A DNA stretch of 14,440 nt from Candidatus Moraniibacteriota bacterium (GTDB lineage: Bacteria > Patescibacteriota > Minisyncoccia > Moranbacterales > UBA2206), in the NCBI GenBank assembly GCA_003543115.1, contig DPJH01000038.1, positions 1-14,440 on the forward strand, read 5' to 3'. The translations under genes were made by a program, and so were the position numbers. The notes under the pieces were generated by a model. It ran no database searches and was not told the origin of the DNA. It saw only the letters and a list, made by a program, of their open reading frames with translations. Positions 1 through 8,144 of the stretch are shown here, piece by piece (the stretch's first letter is position 1; each line of letters opens with the position of its first letter).

Positions 1-108
1 CGAAGCAGCGACATTTCGCCACAACTCGTTTATATGCGAACTTATTGTCATATAATATTCAAAAATTGCATAATATGCGAACTTTTGTATTTTGATAAAC
101 ATCAGACT
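1..108. other. Non-coding end of window downstream of lepA, with a 12-bp direct repeat
   Basis: No gene is visible between the window edge and the lepA stop. The stretch is AT-rich and holds two exact copies of ATATGCGAACTT, at 32-43 and 73-84 (41-bp period). On the minus strand a loose promoter-like pair (TTCGCA, 18 nt, TATTAT) overlaps the repeats and would point out of the window to the left. I see no hairpin followed by a T-run, so the lepA terminator is not evident here. Confidence 0.4.
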
Positions 109-1908
109 CTATTTCTTCAAAACTGACAAGAAAGCGTCGGAGGGGATATTGACTCGGCCGATGCTTTTCATTTTTTTCTTTCCCTTTTTCTGTTTTTCCA
201 AAAGTTTTCTTTTTCGGGTGATGTCACCGCCGTAAAGTCCGCTCGTTACGTCTTTTCTAAAAGCCTGGATGCTTTCTCTGGCAATTACCTTTCCTCCGAT
301 TGTGGCTTGAAGAGCGATTAAAAAGTTTTGCTTGGGAATGGAAGTTTTCAATTTTTCTACGATTTTTTTGCCTTCGCTGTTAGCTTTTTCTTTGGGCACG
401 ATGCGAGAAAACGCATCAACCTTCTCCCCTGCCACCATGATATCCATCTTCACCAAGTCATACGGACGGTATTCGTTGATGGCATAATTCATCGAGGCGT
501 AGCCGGAAGAAGCGCTTTTCAGATCGTCATGAAGATTGATGATGACATCCATCAATGGGCAATTGAAAGTCAGAACGATCCGTTCGCTGTCGATATATTC
601 CGTATTGGCATATTGAGCCCGGGTGTTGCCCATCACTTCCATGATTGCCCCCAAATAACTGGCTGGAGAAATAATATCCAGCTTGGCAAAAGGCTCATAA
701 ATTTTTTCCAAAACTGAAGGATCAGGCATTTCCGTGGCTGAATATATCTTTGTCCGTTCTCCCGGTTTTCCGCGAAGCTCTACTTCATAGACTACGCTCG
801 GAGTGGTGATGGTCGGACTGATGTCAAACTCCCGTTCCAATCTTGATTGAATGATTTCCAAATGCAACATTCCCAGAAACCCGCAGCGGAAACCTCTTCC
901 CAAAGCCTGGCTGGATTCCGGCTCAAATTCAAAAGCGGCGTCATTAAGCTTCAGCTTATCCAGCGCGTCTCGCATGAAATTATAATCATCTCCTTCCAAT
1001 GGATAGAAGGAAGCATACACCATCGGAGTCACTTTCTTATACCCCGGTAAGCTTTCAACCTCATTCAAGTTCTTAACTAAAGTAATCGTATCCCCCACTC
1101 GGCAATGCTCCACGCTCTTAAACCCTGTCGCTAAATAGCCAATGTCTCCAGCTGTCAATTTTTCCACTTTCTGCATATCAGGCTTGAAGTGTCCCACTTC
1201 TACTACATCACTGTCGGCCCCGCCCGCCATCAAGGTCACCTCATCATCTCTCTTCACCTCCCCATCAAAAATTCGGACATATGCTACGACGCCTTTATAG
1301 GTGTCATATTTCGAATCAAAAATCAAAGCCCGCAAAGGCTTTTCTACGTCTCCTTGAGGACAAGGAATAGTTTTGACTATTTCTTCCAAGAGCTTATCCA
1401 CCCCCAATCCGGTTTTTCCGGAAACTTCAAAAATGTCTTCTTCTTTGCAACCCAGCACATGGATGATTTCTTTTTTCACTTTCGGAGCATCCGCATTAGG
1501 AAGATCTACTTTATTGACCACTGGAATTATTTCCAGCCCCTGCTCGATAGCCAGATACAGATTAGACAAAGTTTGAGCTTGGACTCCTTTAGTAGCATCC
1601 ACCAAGAGCACAGCGCCTTCCACCGCTGCCAAAGACCTTGAAACTTCATAGCCAAAATCCACATGTCCGGGAGTATCGATCAGATTCAAGATATATTTTT
1701 CTCCGTTTTGCTCATATTTCATGCGGACAGGTTGAAGTTTGATAGTGATTCCCCTTTCTCGCTCCAAATCCATCTGATCCAGAAGCTGCGCTTTCATATT
1801 CCTTTGTTCCACAGTGTGGGTCAACTCTAAAAGCCGATCCGAAAGGGTCGACTTGCCATGATCAATGTGGGCGATTATACAAAAATTACGTACGTTTTTC
1901 TGACTCAT
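109..1908 (-). CDS. lepA: Elongation factor 4 (LepA), ribosome-associated translational GTPase
   Basis: Soluble GTPase that binds the ribosome and influences elongation and assembly, classically described as a back-translocase. At 599 aa it has the normal family length. The G-domain motifs are all present: G1 AHIDHGKST at 13-21, G2 RGITIK at 52-57, G3 DTPGH at 78-82, G4 NKVD at 132-135 and a G5-like SGK at 165-167. The middle contains the EF-G-like segment CGFLGMLHLEI. The C-terminus is the LepA-specific domain, with the IARE region and a lysine-rich stretch around GDITRKRKLL near residue 565. The ATG at 1908 gives the expected N-terminus (MSQKNVRNFCIIAHIDHGKS). No good Shine-Dalgarno precedes it, the nearest purines being GGG about 6 nt upstream. 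The stop is TAG. The gene is separated from murJ by a long non-coding region, so it probably has its own transcript. Identification is essentially certain. Confidence 0.99.
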   Translation of the reverse strand: MSQKNVRNFCIIAHIDHGKSTLSDRLLELTHTVEQRNMKAQLLDQMDLERERGITIKLQPVRMKYEQNGEKYILNLIDTPGHVDFGYEVSRSLAAVEGAVLLVDATKGVQAQTLSNLYLAIEQGLEIIPVVNKVDLPNADAPKVKKEIIHVLGCKEEDIFEVSGKTGLGVDKLLEEIVKTIPCPQGDVEKPLRALIFDSKYDTYKGVVAYVRIFDGEVKRDDEVTLMAGGADSDVVEVGHFKPDMQKVEKLTAGDIGYLATGFKSVEHCRVGDTITLVKNLNEVESLPGYKKVTPMVYASFYPLEGDDYNFMRDALDKLKLNDAAFEFEPESSQALGRGFRCGFLGMLHLEIIQSRLEREFDISPTITTPSVVYEVELRGKPGERTKIYSATEMPDPSVLEKIYEPFAKLDIISPASYLGAIMEVMGNTRAQYANTEYIDSERIVLTFNCPLMDVIINLHDDLKSASSGYASMNYAINEYRPYDLVKMDIMVAGEKVDAFSRIVPKEKANSEGKKIVEKLKTSIPKQNFLIALQATIGGKVIARESIQAFRKDVTSGLYGGDITRKRKLLEKQKKGKKKMKSIGRVNIPSDAFLSVLKK

Positions 1909-1935
1909 ATAATACCCAGTTTAGCCTATATTTCA

Positions 1936-1964
1936 AGAATAATCAAGCTTTGCTATAATCTCAA
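1936..1964 (-). promoter_or_regulatory. Candidate sigma-70-type promoter for lepA
   Basis: On the minus strand TTGAGA (1964-1959) is followed after 17 nt by TATTCT (1941-1936). Transcription would start near 1929, giving a leader of about 20 nt before the lepA ATG. Spacing is ideal and the hexamers are partial matches. In DNA this AT-rich such matches arise by chance, so this is a candidate only. Confidence 0.4.
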
Positions 1965-2002
1965 AATACAGCTTTCTTTTAGAAGATTCTTTATAAATAT
2001 TC

Positions 2003-2032
2003 GCCATTTTCTTTGGCAGCAAAGAAAATGGC
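2003..2032. repeat. Perfect 13-bp hairpin (left end of the foldback element)
   Basis: GCCATTTTCTTTG, a 4-nt loop (GCAG), then CAAAGAAAATGGC. The stem has no mismatch. Neither strand shows a T-run after it, so it is not a standard intrinsic terminator. Its sequence matches the hairpin at 2383-2413. Confidence 0.7.
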
Positions 2033-2134
2033 AAAAAGAAACTGCCGCACGCGCTCGTGCTGTCTAAATTTCTAATTTGTTCGCTAAAATTTATGAAGTG
2101 ATTAGAAATAAAAATTAGTGCGAAATTTCTTAAT

Positions 2135-2148
2135 CCCGAGTACTCGGG
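2135..2148. repeat. Perfect 14-bp palindrome inside the foldback element
   Basis: CCCGAGTACTCGGG is fully self-complementary and GC-rich within AT-rich surroundings. It sits inside a larger partial stem, GTGCGAAATTTC (from about 2118) with GAAATTT then ACGCAC (to about 2175). Role unknown. Confidence 0.6.
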
Positions 2149-2382
2149 ACAAATTGAAATTTAGAAACGCACTTCGCAATGTGCGGGTATTTTTAAAATT
2201 TTAGTTCTACGAAAATTAAAACTTAAAAAAACTTCCGTCCCTGTGAAATTTAAAATTATAAATTGAAGCTTGTGAGCGTTAAAAAATTTCCTACTAGTCT
2301 TCCTTTTAGCATTTTCGGGAATTTTAGCGAACAAGCTGAGAATTTATTTTTAAATTTTGCCTGGACGGCCTTTTTCTTTTTT

Positions 2383-2413
2383 GCCACTTTTCTTTTGGGA
2401 AAAGAAAAATGGC
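2383..2413. repeat. 14-bp hairpin (right end of the foldback element), downstream of murJ
   Basis: GCCACTTTTCTTTT, loop GGG, AAAAGAAAAATGGC. The single mismatch becomes a G-U pair in minus-strand RNA. It lies 50 nt after the murJ stop and could protect or end the operon transcript, but what follows on the minus strand is A-rich, not U-rich, so it is not called a terminator. Confidence 0.6.
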
Positions 2414-2462
2414 GCATATTTATTACGAAAAGAAAGTAATAATAATTTAAAGTTGTGTTAAA

Positions 2463-4109
2463 TTATATCCCCCCAACCTGCGTCGTATCTTCTTGGATAT
2501 TTTGTTTGCCGCGAAAAAGCTTTCGCGTCAGAGAGTTTTTGAAAGCAAAGAATTCTTCCAAATTCAAGGCGTAACAGAAAAAACTAAAACCTAAGACTCC
2601 TGCAACTGCTGATCCGATCAATTGAGAGAAAACTCCCAAGAAAGTTTGCATATCGACTTCGGAACCTATGATATATTTTGAACCTTGGACAATGATGCCT
2701 GCCAGAAATGAAGCCAGGGAAATTTTTGATACGGAAATAAGAATATTTCTATCATCAAGATTTTCAAACTTAGCTCTAAGCATAAAAAGAAGCATTAGCA
2801 TCTGAGCCACACTGGCTAAAGAAAAAGCCATTACTAGTCCCAAAAGTTGGAATCTTTCGATCAAAAAGAGAATAGCCATAATATTTAAAAATTCTGTTAC
2901 GAGCGCGATATAGAATGGAGTCTTGGTGTTTTTAAGCGCATAGAACGATCTGGCTAAAAGCGGGATGGTGCTTTGAGCAAAAAGACTGAGAACAAAGATT
3001 GCCAAACATTCGAAAGTCAGCCTGGTGTCGCTCCAGTCAAATTCTCCGCTTCCCAAAACAACACGCACAATCTGAGCCCGCAAAACCAAAATAATCACAC
3101 TCAGCGGAATAACGAAAAAAAGAATCTGCCTGAACGTTTGAGAGAAAGTTTTCACAAAATCATCGTGCTTTTCTTTAGCCGCATATTGGGAAAGTGTCGG
3201 AAAAACAGCAATAGCAAATGAAATTCCAAAAAGACCCAATGGAACACTTTGCAGATTCTGAGCAAAATTAAAAACAGCCAAACTTCCGACAGCCAGGGTA
3301 GAAGCAAACATCGTGACCACCACCAGATTTATCTGAGTAACCGCAACACCCAAGGTCCTAGGTACCATCAAGCGCAAAACCTCACGTACCTCAGAATTTT
3401 TCAGAGACTGGAAAAGAACAAAATAATACTTGAATCCGGCATGTCTTACAGCAGGATATTGAATCATCATATGTAAAAATGCTCCTAGCACCACTCCCCA
3501 CACAAGACCCACCGGCCCCAAGAATTTTACAAAAACAAATATGCCTACAATAATGCCGAAATTATAAAACAAAGGAGCTAATGAATAGATCAGAAATTTC
3601 CTGAAAGAAGTCAGGATGCCTCCGAAAATTCCGCTAATACCCAAAAAGAGCGGACTCAAAAACATTATTCTCGTAAACAGCACTACCATCTCCATTTTTT
3701 CTTCCGGAAACCCGGGAGTAATGATTTTCATTATAAAAGGAGCAAATATGGCAAAAATAAAAGAAAGCACCAGAACACAAAAAATTGTCAGATTCAAAAC
3801 TCCGTTTGCCAATTTCCAAGCTTCTTCTTCTTTTTCCTTGCTAATAAGTCCTGTGAAAACGGGTATGAAAGCGGCACTCAGCGCCCCTACGATCAAAAGA
3901 TTGTAAATCAGGTCAGGAACTCGAAAAGCAGCATAATAAACATCCAAAACATCACCAGCCCCGAAAGTTGAAGCCAAAAATCTATCCCGCAAAAGCCCCA
4001 AAATCCGGCTAGCAAGTCCTGCCATAGTAATCACGAAAGCCGCTGAAACAACGGATTTGGATGGCGATGAATTTAGCACAAGGCTATTTCTTAAAATTTT
4101 ACTGATCAT
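2463..4109 (-). CDS. murJ: MurJ/MviN-family lipid II flippase
   Basis: Polytopic inner-membrane protein of the MOP superfamily, expected to flip the undecaprenyl-linked peptidoglycan precursor lipid II outward. From this start it is 548 aa with hydrophobic segments throughout, consistent with about 14 membrane helices. The N-terminal signature SRILGLLRDRF, then GAGDVLDVYYAAFRVP and GALSAAFIPVF, matches MurJ. By recall, the Arg18, Arg24 and Asp39 positions of the E. coli protein are kept, while the Arg52 position appears to be Tyr, a variant I also associate with actinobacterial homologues. I chose the ATG at 4109, 4 nt after the DUF4012 gene stop. An in-frame TTG at 4139 would add ten residues and overlap the upstream gene by 26 nt. 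Neither start has a clear ribosome-binding site. It is the last gene of the glycan operon, so a role in flipping another polyprenyl-linked glycan cannot be excluded. Confidence 0.95.
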   Translation of the reverse strand: MISKILRNSLVLNSSPSKSVVSAAFVITMAGLASRILGLLRDRFLASTFGAGDVLDVYYAAFRVPDLIYNLLIVGALSAAFIPVFTGLISKEKEEEAWKLANGVLNLTIFCVLVLSFIFAIFAPFIMKIITPGFPEEKMEMVVLFTRIMFLSPLFLGISGIFGGILTSFRKFLIYSLAPLFYNFGIIVGIFVFVKFLGPVGLVWGVVLGAFLHMMIQYPAVRHAGFKYYFVLFQSLKNSEVREVLRLMVPRTLGVAVTQINLVVVTMFASTLAVGSLAVFNFAQNLQSVPLGLFGISFAIAVFPTLSQYAAKEKHDDFVKTFSQTFRQILFFVIPLSVIILVLRAQIVRVVLGSGEFDWSDTRLTFECLAIFVLSLFAQSTIPLLARSFYALKNTKTPFYIALVTEFLNIMAILFLIERFQLLGLVMAFSLASVAQMLMLLFMLRAKFENLDDRNILISVSKISLASFLAGIIVQGSKYIIGSEVDMQTFLGVFSQLIGSAVAGVLGFSFFCYALNLEEFFAFKNSLTRKLFRGKQNIQEDTTQVGGI

Positions 4110-4113
4110 AAAT

Positions 4114-6924
4114 TTATTTTCTTGTAAACGCTGCACCAAAAAACCTGTCCTCCTTCAAATCATTTTCCATCCTAATTTTATTCTCTTCTTTCTTAGCGTC
4201 TTCCGGATAATTCCAAACGGGCTGGAATGATTCCGGATAAATCAACTCTTCGAAAAATTTGCTTCCAAGGCTTCCCGATTGTTTTTGCGCCAAAAGAGAA
4301 TACGTATCAGCTGGCGCATCTTCTCTGTTTATATTGATCTTAAAGGGCAATAGATATTTATACTTAACCACGACGGTTTCCTGGGGGCTGACATACACCC
4401 AGTTGGCAAAAACTGTCTTTTCGCTGTCCTCATAAATTCGAGTGCCGCTTTCCTCATCGATTTGCATAGACTCCTCTTCTTGGCTGACCTGCGAATCTCT
4501 TTTAAAAGCCAACTTCTTATAGTCAAGCGGCGGAGAATTGAATTCTCTGGTTTGACCTTCAGCCGAAAGGAGTTTTGACCCCCTGGGAACATAGACTCGC
4601 ATATAATCTGAATTCACCCTGTTCCACCAATCTTTTTCCAAACTGCCTCCATTGTGGTGCCTTTTGATGGTTACCGTATCGACAATAGATCCATCGTTTT
4701 GAATTTCGGCTTGATGAGAAATCTCTTCATCAATAACTCCATCTGTCTTATATCCGTTTATATTGGTATTGATCACGCTTAGATAATCTTTTTGCGTATT
4801 AAGAATTTCTCCAGACCATCCTTCTTGCGATAATAACTTTTCTATATCATAGTTTTTTGAATAGATGAGAATTTGTTTTTCATTAAGGCTTTCTACCAAT
4901 ACTTTTAAAGTCTTTGTCATATCTGAAATATTTTTGGCATTAAAAATCTTATCCAAAATTTTCGGAGCCAAATCAGCTAAAATTTTCTTAGGCTGATTGA
5001 GCTCCTTATCATAATCAACCTCTACTTCTTGCTGTACTGTTTCAATAAAGTTCTGACTGTCTACAGTAACTCCATATTCTTCCATCTCGATGGGTCCGGT
5101 AATTTCCATTAATTTCTGCATAACGCTCGGGGTCATCGTAATCACGCCGTCAATTGTAGGTCCGCCTGTTTTTTCATAAAACCATGCGGCTTTTTCAGCG
5201 GATTTTGGAAAATCAGGGAACCAATTGCTGTCATGCAAGCTCCAATTAGCGGACATCTTTTGGATCGGAACAGGAGGAACAACTTTTTCTCTCAATTGTC
5301 CATCCGGATTATATATGCCGTCAATGAAGAAATTTCTTACCCGGCCGTTGAAAATATCCAAAACTCCGTAGGTTCCGATGAATCCTCCGGTAGCTCTCAT
5401 CTCTTGGTTATTTTGAAAAAGAAATAAATATTTTCTCGGACCGTTTCCGCCTAAAACATCCGTCATAATCTCGCTGCTTTCCATAAAACTGCCGATAAAC
5501 TCCTTTATTTCAGGAAGCTTGCTCCGCAGTTCCACAAATTGCATTCTTTGTTCGGACGGGATATCATCCGCATTCACTTTTGCAAGCTTTTTTTCCGTAT
5601 CATCTAACAACTCCAAAATTTCACCTAGGTTTTTCTCAGTGCTTTTGAATATTTCCAAAAAAGAAGCTGAATCAGATTCATTGCTCATATTCAAAGGATT
5701 TTTCATATCATCCATTGTCCGCATGATTTCTCCCGCCAAAATTCCGATGCGAGAAACATTTTTTCCCGCCTGAGCCATATTGTCTCCTGCTGATAATTTG
5801 CTAAGGTATGGAATATAGCGTGAGGGAGGGATAAGGATTCCTCCCAAATCGTTTATATCATGAGAGATATTTTCAAATTTTTCATATGCCTCTCCAAATT
5901 CAACGGAAGATTTTTCGAAATTCCGGCTGAGCATGCCATCCTTTGCCAAGGCTAAATCAAAATAGGCCTCTTTGCCGACTCCCAAAATAGAATCGCGCAT
6001 TTTTAATCCTTTATTAAAAAATCCGATGCTAATTACAATCAAAAATATGCTTAAAGCCACTCCCGAAAAAGAGAAAGTTGTTTTTTTAAGATTTTTTAAA
6101 GCAAAAATATCAAAAAATGATATAGTAGGAAAATTCTCGCGTTTTTCCATTTTTCTGACCGCTTGCTTGTGCAATCTTTCTCCCAGGGAAAAGTTTAGTT
6201 TTTTTGGCTCCTTTTTTGGAGCGTCTTTCAAAAGAAAAGCCGCATCTGGAATGCGAGGCTCTTTCTTTTCGGGAAAGGCATTCCCTTCTTTTTCTAAAAC
6301 CTCCTTATGTTCTGTTTGTTGATTCCTATCAAAAGCTTTGATAAATTCATGTTCCTGCAATGGCGTTTCAACTTTTTCCCATACGGTAATGGATGGTTCT
6401 GGCATTTCGCAGACCTTCTCCTTAATAATTTTTGGCCTTTTGGCGCCGACATTCGCCTGATATACGACTGGAATCTCATCTGCATCAAAAACTTCACCAA
6501 ATCTATAAATCCTGGCTTTTTGTTTTTCTTCTAAAAAAATATTGGTTTTTGGCGTAAAAACAATATCGCCTCCGATGATATCGGAGTTTGGCTTGTTATT
6601 TAAGAAATTCGTTCTTACATCTTTTCTGGCTGCATTTTCTGGTTTCGCTTTTCTGAAGTTTTTGCCTGATCCGGTTTCGACTTGGCAAAATTTGTATGAT
6701 TCTCGGGAAGATCTGACATCGCAAGTGTTAGGAAGAATTGATTTTCTATTTTTTACAATAAATTTTTTTTCTGGCAATTCCGCCCGGGAAACGCTTTTTG
6801 CAATGCTTAATCTTTGGGAATTCTTTACTTGGTTTATTTTTGAAAAATCCAAATCGCCCGACGCATCTACTGGCCGAACATCAAACATTTGTGGTATTAT
6901 TTTTTTTCGAGTTTTATTTGGCAT
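4114..6924 (-). CDS. Membrane-anchored DUF4012-domain protein of unknown function
   Basis: 936 aa. Residues 1-280 are hydrophilic, low in predicted structure and rich in Lys, Arg and Glu. One membrane helix lies at about 284-305 (FSFSGVALSIFLIVISIGFF). The remaining 630 residues would be outside the membrane, starting with a helical stretch (310-490). The DUF4012 signature follows: KYLFLFQNNQEMRATGGFIG at 498-517, then DIFNGRVRNFFIDGIYNPDG to 542. There is no N-terminal signal peptide, so the tail should be cytosolic. The tail has a repeated short motif: IIPQMFDVRP (9-18) and ILPNTCDVRS (63-72). The ATG directly follows the stop of the upstream glycosyltransferase (TAAATG), and murJ follows within 4 nt, implying one transcript. 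DUF4012 proteins are common in CPR bacteria and occur in Actinobacteria; I know of no assigned activity. Family call is secure, function unknown. Confidence 0.9.
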   Translation of the reverse strand: MPNKTRKKIIPQMFDVRPVDASGDLDFSKINQVKNSQRLSIAKSVSRAELPEKKFIVKNRKSILPNTCDVRSSRESYKFCQVETGSGKNFRKAKPENAARKDVRTNFLNNKPNSDIIGGDIVFTPKTNIFLEEKQKARIYRFGEVFDADEIPVVYQANVGAKRPKIIKEKVCEMPEPSITVWEKVETPLQEHEFIKAFDRNQQTEHKEVLEKEGNAFPEKKEPRIPDAAFLLKDAPKKEPKKLNFSLGERLHKQAVRKMEKRENFPTISFFDIFALKNLKKTTFSFSGVALSIFLIVISIGFFNKGLKMRDSILGVGKEAYFDLALAKDGMLSRNFEKSSVEFGEAYEKFENISHDINDLGGILIPPSRYIPYLSKLSAGDNMAQAGKNVSRIGILAGEIMRTMDDMKNPLNMSNESDSASFLEIFKSTEKNLGEILELLDDTEKKLAKVNADDIPSEQRMQFVELRSKLPEIKEFIGSFMESSEIMTDVLGGNGPRKYLFLFQNNQEMRATGGFIGTYGVLDIFNGRVRNFFIDGIYNPDGQLREKVVPPVPIQKMSANWSLHDSNWFPDFPKSAEKAAWFYEKTGGPTIDGVITMTPSVMQKLMEITGPIEMEEYGVTVDSQNFIETVQQEVEVDYDKELNQPKKILADLAPKILDKIFNAKNISDMTKTLKVLVESLNEKQILIYSKNYDIEKLLSQEGWSGEILNTQKDYLSVINTNINGYKTDGVIDEEISHQAEIQNDGSIVDTVTIKRHHNGGSLEKDWWNRVNSDYMRVYVPRGSKLLSAEGQTREFNSPPLDYKKLAFKRDSQVSQEEESMQIDEESGTRIYEDSEKTVFANWVYVSPQETVVVKYKYLLPFKININREDAPADTYSLLAQKQSGSLGSKFFEELIYPESFQPVWNYPEDAKKEENKIRMENDLKEDRFFGAAFTRK

Positions 6925-8079
6925 TTATTTTTCTTTCTTGGGAATTGTAGAATCCAGATAAATTTGCAAAGATTCTTGGGCCATTTTCTTCCAGCTATAT
7001 TTTTTTATTTGCCTATAGCCTTTTTCAATCAAAGATCTCCTCAAATCTTCATCTTCAATGATTCTTCTCATTGCTTTTTCAATGGAAGAAATATCTTTTC
7101 CATCAAAAAAATATGCGCTATCTCCCAATATTTCTCGCATGCACGGATGATCTGAAGATATCACAGGCACCCCCTTAGACATCGCCTCAAGCGGTGGCAG
7201 CCCGAATCCTTCATACAAAGACGGGAAAACATTGGAGACTGAATTGTGAAACAGTATATCCAGCTCATAATCACAAACATCAGAAAGAAAAAATATATTT
7301 CCTACCTTTTCTTTTTCCACCAATTTTCTCAGATTTTCATAAAAATAATCATTCTTTCCTACAAAAACTAGCTGGATGTCCTTCTTTTCCCGCAAAACTC
7401 CGGCAAAAGACAACACCAATCTATCCAAATTCTTATGCGGATAAGCATTGCCTACATATATCAGATATGGTTTTATTATACCATATTTTTGCAAAATATC
7501 ATTGCTTTCGCCGGCGCTGCACATGCGAAAATCTTCACAAGCTTCATACGTGACCCGTATCTTCTTCTCCAAAAATTTGCCATAATTATCGATTATGTCT
7601 TTTTTCGTAAAATTAGAGATTGCAATTATGGATAAAGACCTGCTGATGGCCAGACGAATAACTAATTTATAGACAAAAAATTTCAACCAATAGAAAATAG
7701 GATTCAAGGTGCTATTTTTCATAGTGGGAAAATGTATCAAAGTCAAATCATGAATGGTAACAATAAATTTCTTCCAATATAAAACCGGCACATTAAAATG
7801 AGGAAAATGGACAATATCCAGTTTATAGCGATATAGCAAGAACGGGAAAAAGACTTGCTCGGAAAAAGTATACCAACGGTAATCCGCAAGAATTTTTTTA
7901 AATTTGGGATTTTTCGGCTCATATTCGTCAAAATTGTCTTTTCGGAGAAAAATAAAATATTCCGCGTCAAGATTATTTCCCGCAGAAACTTTTTCCAAGT
8001 TTTCAATCAATTTTTGAGTATAACGGCCCAAGCCTTTTTGCTTAATGCCAAAAAAGCGCGCATCAATTCCAATTTTCAT
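6925..8079 (-). CDS. GT4-family glycosyltransferase, glycan operon
   Basis: Cytosolic GT-B-fold glycosyltransferase of 384 aa, full length for GT4. The N-terminal acceptor domain opens MKIGIDARFF with the glycine loop GLGRY at 16-20 and has HDL at 110-112. The donor domain shows YVGNAYPHKNLDRL (about 208-221) and the E-x7-E region SLYEGFGLPPLEAM, with glutamates 290 and 298, which binds the nucleotide-sugar. It likely adds a hexose from a nucleotide-sugar to a polyprenyl-linked glycan; sugar and linkage cannot be read from sequence. It is paralogous to the next gene upstream (8145-9308), has no visible Shine-Dalgarno, and its stop abuts the ATG of the DUF4012 gene. Confidence 0.93.
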   Translation of the reverse strand: MKIGIDARFFGIKQKGLGRYTQKLIENLEKVSAGNNLDAEYFIFLRKDNFDEYEPKNPKFKKILADYRWYTFSEQVFFPFLLYRYKLDIVHFPHFNVPVLYWKKFIVTIHDLTLIHFPTMKNSTLNPIFYWLKFFVYKLVIRLAISRSLSIIAISNFTKKDIIDNYGKFLEKKIRVTYEACEDFRMCSAGESNDILQKYGIIKPYLIYVGNAYPHKNLDRLVLSFAGVLREKKDIQLVFVGKNDYFYENLRKLVEKEKVGNIFFLSDVCDYELDILFHNSVSNVFPSLYEGFGLPPLEAMSKGVPVISSDHPCMREILGDSAYFFDGKDISSIEKAMRRIIEDEDLRRSLIEKGYRQIKKYSWKKMAQESLQIYLDSTIPKKEK

Positions 8080-8144
8080 ATGCTTATAGCTGCTGATATA
8101 TAAACTGATGCATTCGGATGAATTTGCTTGAACATACGCAAATA

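Larger units (their letters stand above)
2001..2415. mobile_element. Quasi-palindromic foldback (MITE-like) element between lepA and murJ
   Basis: The two halves of this non-coding region are imperfect inverted copies of each other. Both ends are a hairpin (2003-2032 and 2383-2413) beginning GCCATTTT, followed inward by CAAAAA-GAAA. Further in, TTGTTCGCTAAAATT at 2077-2091 has an exact 15-bp inverted partner at 2320-2334. Similarity continues inward around GAAATTT. ATAAATAT at 1993-2000 is mirrored at 2416-2423, so the symmetry may extend slightly beyond the limits given. ATAT on each side (1997-2000, 2416-2419) could be a target duplication but is weak in AT-rich DNA. No transposase is encoded. 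Family unknown; a non-autonomous element or a fossil inverted duplication are both possible. Confidence 0.55.

Noticed and set aside
1..108. GCGAAC strings as LexA-type operators
   Set aside because: Only a half-site (CGAAC) is present, with no inverted GTTCG partner at the required spacing.
1858..2067. Plus-strand frame of 69 codons running from the start of lepA into the intergenic region
   Set aside because: Half of it is antisense to lepA and the rest reads through the hairpin of the foldback element; no ribosome-binding site or recognisable protein.
2003..2413. The two end hairpins as rho-independent terminators for murJ or lepA
   Set aside because: Neither is followed by a T-run on either strand, and their position as mirrored ends of one inverted structure explains them better.
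4110..4139. TTG start for murJ, 10 codons upstream
   Set aside because: It needs a rare start codon, overlaps the DUF4012 gene by 26 nt and has no ribosome-binding site. The ATG at 4109 follows the previous stop by 4 nt. The point is not settled.
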